This document shows positions 27,095 to 36,400 of a stretch of 64,000 bases of DNA, in pieces. The notes under the pieces were generated by a model that saw nothing but the letters and a program-made list of their open reading frames with translations, searched no databases and was not told the DNA's origin. The position numbers and the translations under genes are program-made. The DNA lies in NCBI GenBank assembly GCA_028282785.1, contig JANQHE010000023.1, positions 1 through 64,000 on the forward strand, written 5' to 3'. Every line of letters begins with the position of its first letter. The first letter of the stretch is position 1. The DNA comes from Bacteroidales bacterium (GTDB lineage: Bacteria > Bacteroidota > Bacteroidia > Bacteroidales > UBA12077).

Positions 27095-28234
27095 CTATTT
27101 ATTTCTTATCCTATTTGTATAAACATAACCTCCTATAATAGCAGTAACCGGTGCCACCAAAACCAACCCAAAACTTCCAACCAATGTATGGAGTACCTCT
27201 GCCGCGATATAATTTGTATTAAAAATACTAATCATTGGAGTGCCTTTAGCCATGAAAAGCATAAATACAAACATAAAACTTCCTGAATAAGCAAATAAAA
27301 GTGTTGTAGTCATCGTGCCAATTACAGGGTAAGCAATTTTAAATCCGGACTGAATTAATTCCTTTAAATGCAGATCAGGTTTCTTTTCAATCAGTTCATT
27401 TTGCGATGCTGCAATGTCCATAGCTACATCCATAACAGCTCCAGCTGCAGAAATAAAAATACATGAAATAAAAATATCCGATAATTTTAAATGTGTAAAT
27501 CCGGCATAGAGAATAGCATCAGAAAACTCCTGCACCGTTCCCGGAATTTTAAATAAAAATCCAAATAATACAGCCAATAATGAGGTAATGGTAACACCTG
27601 CTATAGCCCCTGAAAGAGCCACCAAACCTTTTTTTGTAAATCCACTGATAAGAACTATAATTACGGTAGTTGTTAATGATACGACAATCAATGAAATAAA
27701 AATCGGAGGAGCTCCCTTTAAAATAAGTGGTATTAGTATTTTCCAAATAGCTAAGGCTGTAAAAACAAATGATAACAATGCTTTAAATCCGGTCCAACGG
27801 GCAAAACCAACTAAAAATAAAGCAAAGAGACCAAAAAGCAACCACATTAAATTTACCCGGTATATATCATCAGCCCTTGCTGATTTTACTTCACCAGCCT
27901 CATTTGTTTTAATTATAGTCAATGCCTTATCTCCTACCTTAAATACTTTATCTGTTTTCATTTGCCCCATCAAAACATTTTTGGCATCCACAGTATCTCC
28001 TTTAAATTTTCCGGATAAAATGCGTAATCTAAGGTCCTGTGTTCCTACAGTAATAACACTGTGCTTTTCAAGATCCTGATTATCTACATCAATAACCAAA
28101 GCTTTTTCTCTAAAAGTATTTCGAAGCATAGTTGGATTTTCAAATCCGGTTGGAAGAATTATTAATATGATGGAGATTAATGAAATAGATAATGTAAAAA
28201 TTACATTGGATTTTTTAATATTTAAGGCAGTCAT
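27095..28234 (-). CDS. YibE/F-like multi-pass membrane protein
   Basis: The 379-residue product has an N-terminal membrane helix (residues about 10-28), then an extracytoplasmic beta-rich region (residues about 40-120, VGDKALTIIKTNEAGEV), then about seven more membrane helices. Conserved YibE/F features include SCIFISAAGAVMDVAMDIAA and the IGTMTTTLLFAYSG segment. Transport has been suggested for the family but the substrate is unknown. The end of the alkaline phosphatase transcript upstream is closed by a terminator, so this gene should have its own promoter; I do not see a clear one. Confidence 0.85.
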   Translation of the reverse strand: MTALNIKKSNVIFTLSISLISIILIILPTGFENPTMLRNTFREKALVIDVDNQDLEKHSVITVGTQDLRLRILSGKFKGDTVDAKNVLMGQMKTDKVFKVGDKALTIIKTNEAGEVKSARADDIYRVNLMWLLFGLFALFLVGFARWTGFKALLSFVFTALAIWKILIPLILKGAPPIFISLIVVSLTTTVIIVLISGFTKKGLVALSGAIAGVTITSLLAVLFGFLFKIPGTVQEFSDAILYAGFTHLKLSDIFISCIFISAAGAVMDVAMDIAASQNELIEKKPDLHLKELIQSGFKIAYPVIGTMTTTLLFAYSGSFMFVFMLFMAKGTPMISIFNTNYIAAEVLHTLVGSFGLVLVAPVTAIIGGYVYTNRIRNK

Positions 28235-28251
28235 AAGGAGTAAATTAACAA

Positions 28252-28282
28252 AGAGAAGCCTATGTAATACACAGGCTTCTCT
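28252..28282 (-). terminator. terminator of the alkaline phosphatase gene
   Basis: AGAGAAGCCT and AGGCTTCTCT form a perfect 10-bp stem around an 11-nt loop just after the phosphatase stop codon. Confidence 0.75.
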
Positions 28283-28299
28283 GATTTATAGAAAACTAT

Positions 28300-29838
28300 T
28301 TATTCATTTAATTTTGCTATCTCAATAATCTTATTTGCAATGTCGGTATTATCGTAATATCCGTTGAATTCATACATACCTTGTCCTAAAGCAAATACTG
28401 GAACCGGAACACCGGTATGAGAATAGCTTGTCCAGTCGATACCAGCTTTATTATTTAAAATGTGAGTAATAGTTACCGTGAAAGGATCATAATAACCATA
28501 GATTACAGATATTTCTTCCGGTTCGTGAGTTGACTCACCTGACATACTTCTGTTAAAAGCGTCTTCTAATAATCCTTTTTCATAATCAGAAAGTGCTAAA
28601 GCAGAATTTAAAGTTTCGTTGCCTAAACCGAAAGCTTCTTTGGCATCTTCTAATGCCTGCTCAAATGTCTTAACTTCTGGATTCCAACCATCTACGATAT
28701 CTTCAAATTCAACATAAGACATCGTTTGATGTCTTAAAATCTCGAAAGCACTTTCATAACCTGTACCGGCATAACCTAAAGTTAAACCACCACACTCATG
28801 GTCGCCGGTAAGAACGATGATTGTTTCGTCCGGATGTTCGTTATAAAAATCAATCGCTAAACCTAAAGCTTTGTCAAATTCAACCGTATTATGAGCTGCA
28901 GCAACTACATCATTTGCGTGGCAGGCCCAGTCTATTTTTCCACCTTCAACCATTAAGAAAAAACCTTTATCATCATTATCTAATAATTCAATTCCTTTTT
29001 CAGTAAAATCAGAAAGAGTGATCTTATCATTTTCACTAGCTTGAGCATCTAAATCCATAACATATGGAAGTGCACAACCATCATCCGTATTTGTGTAAAA
29101 TTTTTCTAAAGTAGCAATTATTTTTCCTGACTCAGAAGTTAATGCATCAAACGCTGTTTTGGTATTTACATATGTGTAACCAGCAGTAGTTGCAGCATCG
29201 GTAAATAATGTGATATCCTCTGCCTGACCCTCGCCATCATACTTATTCCAACGAACACCACCACCGGCAAAATAATCAAAACCACTTGCAACTAAGTCTT
29301 GTCCAATTGAGTAATAATTATTTCTTGAATCGGTATGAGCATAAAAACAAGCCGGGGTAGCATGATCGATACTAACACTTGAAACGATACCTACTTTCAT
29401 ACCTTTTTCCTTCGCCATTTCAGCCATAGTTTTAAGGTCAGAAGTTGCTGTTCCATTCATAGAAATTGTTCCGATCGTGGTTTTATAGCCAGTTGCTAAA
29501 GCAGTTGCAGATGCAGCAGATCCGGTAATATAACGGTCCTCTGCATGTGTAGTCTGCATACCTGTAACTGTTAATTGGCGAAGATTTAATTCTCCAATTC
29601 CAACAGATTTTGTAGCGGATAATTTAAAGTTAGGGTCATTTAATGCAGCCTCAGTTACATTAATTTGTGGAGATCCCAGTCCATCACCAATAAAGTAAAA
29701 AATATACTTTGGCGTTTTGTAGTCAGTAACCGTATTGGGTTCCGTAGAATCATCATCATCATTGCAGGAGATGAATAAAGCAGAAATGCTCACAAATGCA
29801 AACATAACTGCAAAGCTAATCTTTAAGATGTTTTTCAT
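28300..29838 (-). CDS. alkaline phosphatase, lipoprotein
   Basis: The 512-residue enzyme hydrolyses phosphate monoesters outside the cytoplasm. It has a lipoprotein signal (SISALFISCNDDD; Cys at residue 25) and metal-site blocks FIGDGLGSP, DHATPACFYAH, MVEGGKIDWACHAND and VLTGDHECGGLT. The nucleophile is Ser107 in ITGSAASATALATG; E. coli PhoA and most relatives have Asp directly before this Ser (TDSAA), here it is Gly106. The rest of the active site looks intact, so it is probably still active with altered metal or phosphate binding. A hairpin terminator follows. Confidence 0.92.
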   Translation of the reverse strand: MKNILKISFAVMFAFVSISALFISCNDDDDSTEPNTVTDYKTPKYIFYFIGDGLGSPQINVTEAALNDPNFKLSATKSVGIGELNLRQLTVTGMQTTHAEDRYITGSAASATALATGYKTTIGTISMNGTATSDLKTMAEMAKEKGMKVGIVSSVSIDHATPACFYAHTDSRNNYYSIGQDLVASGFDYFAGGGVRWNKYDGEGQAEDITLFTDAATTAGYTYVNTKTAFDALTSESGKIIATLEKFYTNTDDGCALPYVMDLDAQASENDKITLSDFTEKGIELLDNDDKGFFLMVEGGKIDWACHANDVVAAAHNTVEFDKALGLAIDFYNEHPDETIIVLTGDHECGGLTLGYAGTGYESAFEILRHQTMSYVEFEDIVDGWNPEVKTFEQALEDAKEAFGLGNETLNSALALSDYEKGLLEDAFNRSMSGESTHEPEEISVIYGYYDPFTVTITHILNNKAGIDWTSYSHTGVPVPVFALGQGMYEFNGYYDNTDIANKIIEIAKLNE

Positions 29839-30085
29839 TTTTTGTTTAATTGTTTTGGTTAGGATTGTTAACTACTGCGAAAGTAATGAGGTAGGATGAA
29901 GTAATTTTTAGAACTACCTTAATTAATCTTAAAAATATCTGAGAAGTATAAAAAGAGTTTTTAGTCTTTTATTTACGCTATTTTGTGTGAGATCAAAGCT
30001 TTAAAAAAATCCCTATAAAAGTTATTGAAAAACAATAATTAAGATATTAACTAAAGATTAAAATTCGATGAATTAAAATGAAAAC

Positions 30086-30829
30086 TCAGCTTTTAAATAA
30101 ATTAAACTTTAAGAACGTTCTTTTATGAAAAAAATATTTTAATGAAGTAACTAAAACACCAAACCCGTATTTTACACTTCTCGCAAAATTTATTGAAGAC
30201 GAATCACTTGTATATACTGTTGGACAAGTTATTTCTGCAATTTCAAGCCCCAAATAATGAATTTGAGCCAAAACCTGGTTATCAAAAATAAAATCATCGG
30301 AATTATGATTGTAATTTATTTTTTGCAAAACTTCTTTGCTATAAGTTCTAAAACCAGTATGATATTCTGATAACTTGGCGCCTAATAATACGTTTTGAAT
30401 TAATGTTAAGATCCTGTTTGCGATATATTTATAGGCAGGCATTCCACCCTTTAGGGCTCCTTTTCCCAATATCCTTGACCCTAAAACAACCGGATATATA
30501 TCATTTGCTATTAAAGAAACCATGGCTGGGATTAACTTTGGAGTATACTGATAATCGGGATGAAGCATAACAATTATATCAGCGCCAATTTTTAATGCCT
30601 CATTGTAACAGGTTTTCTGGTTGGCGCCATATCCTTTATTCTCTTTATGCAATAATATGTGTTGAATTCCCAATTCTTTTGCTGTTTGTACGGTTTTATC
30701 ATGACTGTTGTCATCAACCAAAACAATCTCATCAACTATGTCGAATGGGATTTCACGATAAGTCTTCTCCAATGTTTTTTCTGCATTATATGCAGGCAAT
30801 ACAACTACAACTTTTTTGTTCCGGATCAT
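30086..30829 (-). CDS. glycosyltransferase family 2, polyprenyl-phosphate-sugar synthase type
   Basis: The 247-residue protein has the GT-A fold of dolichyl/polyprenyl-phosphate mannose synthases: VVLPAYNAEKTLEKTYREI, the LVDDNSHDKT block, MLHPDYQY in place of the usual D-x-D/DADLQ, and VVLGSRIL. No membrane helices, so it is cytoplasmic or peripheral. It probably charges a lipid carrier with a sugar. Its start overlaps the end of the upstream membrane protein by four bases, so the two are coupled; together they look like a sugar donor maker and a membrane-bound user. Confidence 0.85.
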   Translation of the reverse strand: MIRNKKVVVVLPAYNAEKTLEKTYREIPFDIVDEIVLVDDNSHDKTVQTAKELGIQHILLHKENKGYGANQKTCYNEALKIGADIIVMLHPDYQYTPKLIPAMVSLIANDIYPVVLGSRILGKGALKGGMPAYKYIANRILTLIQNVLLGAKLSEYHTGFRTYSKEVLQKINYNHNSDDFIFDNQVLAQIHYLGLEIAEITCPTVYTSDSSSINFARSVKYGFGVLVTSLKYFFHKRTFLKFNLFKS

Positions 30830-33144
30830 TTATTGAAAAGTTCAGGATTTAACTCTTGAGCGTTTAAAAAGCATTCCCGGGCTTTTTTATTAATTCCCAG
30901 GTTTTTATATAAATAACCCAAGTTAATGAGTGTATTAGCATTTTCCTTCGTATAATTCATATTATAAGCTTTATTCATTACAACTATAGCTTCGTCTCTC
31001 TTACCGAGATTAATCAATGTCATTGCCAGGTTCAATTTAAGTACGGGATCTTGCGCATCTAATTCAGTGGCTTTGTACAAAGCTTCAGCAGATTTTTCAT
31101 AATTCCCGGAAATACCGTATGCAACACCCAGGTCCTTATAAACAGCCAAATCATTTGGATTTATCTCAGCAGCTCTTTCTAAATAATGAACAGAGGTCTC
31201 CAATTTATTTTTATAACGTCCGTATATTCTACCCAAATAATATTTGATATGGAAATTATCAGGATTATACTTCTCTAACTGAAGTAAAATTTCAATATTC
31301 TGATCCGCTAGTTTTGGTTTATCAAAAACAGAATTCATGTTTGTTTCAAAAATATTTAAATATACCAGGTCGAATTCAGGAGTTTGTCTTAATATCTCTT
31401 TGTAATATGTGAAAGTGCTATCAAGGCTACGATATCTTTCCCATTGAGCATTTCCCAATAGCAAAAATGCATCACTATATTTTGGATGGATTTTTATAGC
31501 TCGTTTTAAATAAAAAATAGCCTGATCTAAATATTCAATTCTAACATTCTTGTTTTTTGGTTTAATTGCTTCTTCAATTAACTTTCCTCCGGCTGAAGTA
31601 TTGCTTTTGGCGCTATTTTCAGATATTTTAACATCATGAGTAAAAAGTGTAAAATCATTTTTCCAAACCCTGTTCCGGCTAATAGTTTTTGCTGAGTATA
31701 AAACCATAATACTTATAAAAACAGCTACTATGATGTTTTTCCCAATCCATTGAGGAAATTTATTGGTAATTATATAAGCCAAAATAATAACAAACCCTAT
31801 AGATGCTGCATAAACAAATCGTTCATTCATAAAAACCCCTATCGGAAAAAATATATTTGACATAGGTGAAATCGCTATCAAAAAGAATAAGATCCCAAAC
31901 GAAACAATGCTCTTCTTTTTCAAACCTATCAATGCATAAATACCAACTCCAAGGTAAATTATTAAGGATAGAATTGGTAATATACCGCCCCAATTCATTA
32001 TTGGAATATGGTATGGATAATAATCATAAGTTAAAGGGTGAGGGAATATTAGCAGCTTTATGTAAAGCAATAAGGTATAAAATATTGTTGCGTACTTTTC
32101 AGAAGTTACCATTCCTAAGAAAGAATTATTCATTAACTCCTGACCGGGCTCAAATGACATTCCTCCAATGACTTTTCCTCGAACATAAAAATAAATCAGG
32201 GATGCGATAACTAAAGGAATCAGAGTAATAAAAATGAGTTTTCCTTTTTTTTCCTTTTCAATAAAAAAGTAAATAATTAATGGAATTATAAGTAAAAAGG
32301 TTACAGCAACTTCCTTGGAAAATAAAGCAAACAAAAATGAAATAAAACTTATTATAAGAAAATATGATTTTTGATTATAAACATATTTTACAATCAATAA
32401 CGCGGCTAGTAATGCTCCTAAAAGAGACATGATTTCATCACGACCTTTAATATTCGCTACGACCTCAGTGTGAATCGGATGAGCCAGAAACAATAAAGTA
32501 GCCAAAAACGGCAGGCTTAAATACCATTTGCCGGAGTTGTTTTTACCAAATAAGTTTTCCAATAAGGCATAAAGTACTATAACAGTTAAAGTGTATAATA
32601 AAACATTAACAAAATGACTAAAAAATAAAAGAACCTCTCTTCTGGAATGCATCTTATCCAGGTTTAAATGAATTTGTTTTTTTTCACCATCCGTTAACAC
32701 CTTAATTTTATCTAAAATATTTTTTTGAAGGCCCAAACGATTATTTCGGTTCTCAACATGAATAGTTTTTGATAAGTCTTTAAGTAACTTTTGAGATGGT
32801 AAAATAAATTTAGGATTTGCATTTTGATTCGTCCTTTTTTCCAGTAAGGACTTATTGATTCCATCAAAAGGCGTTCCCATAACCAATTGCCACTCAATAG
32901 CAAATGTAACCATGGATAATGGACGGTACCTTCCGCCTGCCACTAGTTTTTTATCTTTTTCATCGAAAAAGCCACTAAAAAATTCCTCCGAAAATAAATT
33001 ACTTATACCATCAAAACCGCTTAGCGTATATTCGTTTTCGATAATTACAAGAGAATCATCCAAAGCATAATCATGAAAAAGAGTATTTCCATATAAAATT
33101 AAACTGATCATTATAATCAGGACATATACCTTTCTATTTTTCAT
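30826..33144 (-). CDS. GT-C-like integral membrane protein with C-terminal TPR repeats (TMTC-like)
   Basis: The 772-residue product has a first membrane helix followed by an acidic pair in the first loop (FHDYALDDSLVI), then about ten membrane segments to residue about 500. The C-terminal ~270 residues are tetratricopeptide repeats (LKRAIKIHPKYSDAFLLLGN, AAEINPNDLAVYKDLGVAYG, TELDAQDPVLKLNLAMTLIN). This is the layout of the TMTC / DUF1736 group, whose animal members are protein O-mannosyltransferases. A role in protein glycosylation here is inferred from that and from the coupled GT2 gene. Confidence 0.8.
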   Translation of the reverse strand: MKNRKVYVLIIMISLILYGNTLFHDYALDDSLVIIENEYTLSGFDGISNLFSEEFFSGFFDEKDKKLVAGGRYRPLSMVTFAIEWQLVMGTPFDGINKSLLEKRTNQNANPKFILPSQKLLKDLSKTIHVENRNNRLGLQKNILDKIKVLTDGEKKQIHLNLDKMHSRREVLLFFSHFVNVLLYTLTVIVLYALLENLFGKNNSGKWYLSLPFLATLLFLAHPIHTEVVANIKGRDEIMSLLGALLAALLIVKYVYNQKSYFLIISFISFLFALFSKEVAVTFLLIIPLIIYFFIEKEKKGKLIFITLIPLVIASLIYFYVRGKVIGGMSFEPGQELMNNSFLGMVTSEKYATIFYTLLLYIKLLIFPHPLTYDYYPYHIPIMNWGGILPILSLIIYLGVGIYALIGLKKKSIVSFGILFFLIAISPMSNIFFPIGVFMNERFVYAASIGFVIILAYIITNKFPQWIGKNIIVAVFISIMVLYSAKTISRNRVWKNDFTLFTHDVKISENSAKSNTSAGGKLIEEAIKPKNKNVRIEYLDQAIFYLKRAIKIHPKYSDAFLLLGNAQWERYRSLDSTFTYYKEILRQTPEFDLVYLNIFETNMNSVFDKPKLADQNIEILLQLEKYNPDNFHIKYYLGRIYGRYKNKLETSVHYLERAAEINPNDLAVYKDLGVAYGISGNYEKSAEALYKATELDAQDPVLKLNLAMTLINLGKRDEAIVVMNKAYNMNYTKENANTLINLGYLYKNLGINKKARECFLNAQELNPELFNK

Positions 33145-33412
33145 ATTAAATATAATCTGATTAAATATAGAAAACTTTTTTTTTACAACAATCTTGATTT
33201 AAATCAATAAAAAAATATATAAGGTTTAAGTTGAGAATATTTTTTTTAAATTCGTTTCCTTTAAAAATTACATAAACGTCGATTGAACTTATGTGTTTAT
33301 TATATTGCTCTTTTGAAATAATATGAATTGTATAATATATTAACTATTTCTTAAAGTTAAAACAAATTTTATCACTTATAATTACCTTATTTAAATTCAA
33401 AAACTAATTAGT

Positions 33413-36400
33413 ATGACAAAACTCTACTCAATTTTAAAAACTATTTTTATTAGTTCGCTTTTTCTTTTATCGACCTACGGAATTGTACATTCACAATGCG
33501 GTGTACAATTAACTGGGTTAGAAAGCGAATATTGTATAACAGGTGGCGGGACAAGCCTTGATGTTTACCCTTTGGGAGGAACTTTAAGTGGTCCCGGTAT
33601 CAGTGGTGATTATTTTGACCCAGGAGTCGCAGGAGCCGGTGCACACGAAATCAAATATGTGTTTGATTCCATTTTTTATAACATTTATACTGATGGTACA
33701 TTCAACCCAATTGATGGTGTTGGGACTTCCTTCTCATTGAGTGATGACGACGTTTCAGCTTTCCTTCCATTAGGTTTTACGTTTAATTTCTTTGGTACAG
33801 ATTATACTGAAATTAAACTATCATCAAATGGGTTCTTAACATTTAATAATATTTTTAGTAGTGGTTGTTGCCAGGGGCATACTGTTCCTAACACATCAGA
33901 CCCGGATAATATAATTGCTTTTGCCTGGTCTGACCTTAACCCCAACGAAGGAGGCAGCTTCCAGTATTTTACCATTGGTACAGCCCCGAACAGAATATTT
34001 GTTGTTGATGTAAAAAACCTGTCTCATTATGGTTTTCCGGGCCGTGTGACTTCACAAATACAATTATATGAAACAACCAATATTATTGAGATTCATACTA
34101 CCGAAATGACATATGGTGGAGCTGTACATACAATGGGTATTGAAAATGTTGACGGTACAATTGGTTTTGCTGTTGATGGCCGTAATGCATCAATATGGTC
34201 GGCGGCAGAAGAAATGGTACAATTTGTCCCGGAACATTGTACAGATTCAGTAATTGTAAATGTTACAGTAAATGATGCCCCTGCAACTGTTGAATTATCA
34301 ACAACATCCATTAATTACGGCAATGTTGAAACAGGCGCTACTTATACACAAGAACTTACCATAACAAACACAGGCTGCAATTCTTTAACCATTGACAGTT
34401 TAAGAAATGACAGTTTAGAATTCTCATATACATTTAGTGATGATTATAGCCTTGCTGGCGGAAATTCAGTTACTGTTGAAATACAATTTCAATCATCGGA
34501 CTTAGAAACTTTAACAGATACATTATTTGTATATACCGATGTCTCAGATAACTTTATAGCTCTTTCTGCCACTGTTATAGAAGCCCCTGTAATGGTAACT
34601 TTACCAGATACGGCAAGGCATACTATTAATTCTTGTACCGGAAATTATAACGAAACATTAGAAATATATAATAATGGTGATGGTGAATTAAACTATACAA
34701 TTACACAATATGAGCAATTCTCAGAAGATTTCGAAGATGGTAACCACGATGGATGGATTATGGACCATGAATTTACAACGGTTGAAGTCCAAAATTCTGA
34801 AGCTGCAATTGGAGATTATGCTTTATACCTTTCAGGACAAGATGGAGATGGTGAAGGAATGGTTTTAAATATTGATCCAAGGCAAGCGACTTATATTAGT
34901 TTTTGGTTTAAACCTGATTTCTTATCATGGGGAGGTGGTACAATTGAAATGGAAGATGATGAGGGTGATAAAGTAATAGACATTTCATTTTATGTTGATG
35001 GTGCCAGATATTTCTATGACAACATTGATAATAATGAATTTTACATTATAGAAGAAAATTGGTACCATATAGAATTCAAAAATGTTGACTTTAAAAATAA
35101 CACATATGACTGGTATGTTGATGGAGAATTTGCTGATGCAATTTCTTTTAGCGGAAGTGCAGACTATATTTCAAAAATTATTATTACTTCGGAATATGCC
35201 AGCGAATTTTATATAGATGATATATACATTGGCGATGAAGTAGCCTGGTTGGATATTCTTCATCCTCAAAACACAATAACCGGTATGAATTCAGTTGAAA
35301 CTGATATTGTATTGAATGCAGATGGCTTAATGAGCGGAACTTATGAAAAGTATGTATTTGTTAATGGAAACGACCCTGAAAATTTAATGGATACTATAGT
35401 TTATATCCTCACAGTTGATGGTACCCCGGAAGCTGAATTATCGGTAAGTTCAATTGATTTTGGAGATGTTTTTGTTGGTGATTCTATAATAGAATCGGTT
35501 AGCTTAACAAATACCGGTTGCGATACCTTATTCATTTCTTCAATTACTCAACCGGAAGACAGTACTGAATTTGAATTTACCAATCTTACCGGAACAACTA
35601 TTCCTCCGGGAGAAGCGCTTGAAGCTACCATAAAATTTAAAACAGATTCTGTTAGTACTTATTCTTCAACTATTTCTTTTTTCAGTAATGCAACTACCCA
35701 AAACTTAACCCTTAATGGAAGTTTTGTAACAAATCCGCTATTAACCTTAAGTACAGATACCATTACATATAATGTTTCTTGTACCGAAGAAGTAAGCCAA
35801 TCGTTTACCATTTCCAACGCAAATGTTTCCGATTTAAATTTCCAAATAGATATTAACGATATAGATTTGGAAAGTGTACTCACCAGCCTAAATACAAATT
35901 ACCAAAGTATTATTGATTTAATTCCTAATCGTTACGATTTTGATTATGGAAATTATGACACCTATATTGAGTCTGGTGGTGATTATATGTACGATGAAGG
36001 AAATTATTTATCAACTAACATCGGCGGTAACCTGGTATATTCGGATAATACTATTATACCTAGCTCATTGTTAGGTGATGAGGGAAAATATTTTGTGCGA
36101 AAATATAACGGCTTATTTGTTTTTGCTGGTAAACTGGATGGTGTGTCTGATTTTACTATAGATGGGAGCTTAGATAATTGGGGTGCGGAAATAGATGGTG
36201 CTATTCTTGAATATGAATATAATGGAATTATTTATTATGGATTTGTAAAAAGAGTATATGGTGCTAATTCACCATCGGTAAACCACCTGTTAATAACAAG
36301 AAATCCTGAAGTAATTCATGATTTTAGTTCATCTTCTTCTAATGATGCACATACATTAAGTAATCTTGAAAAATCATCCGAATTATTCTATTTATTATAT

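Noticed and set aside
27588-28079. 163-codon open frame opposite the YibE/F gene
   Set aside because: It is an antisense shadow of a clearly conserved membrane protein gene, with no motif of its own.
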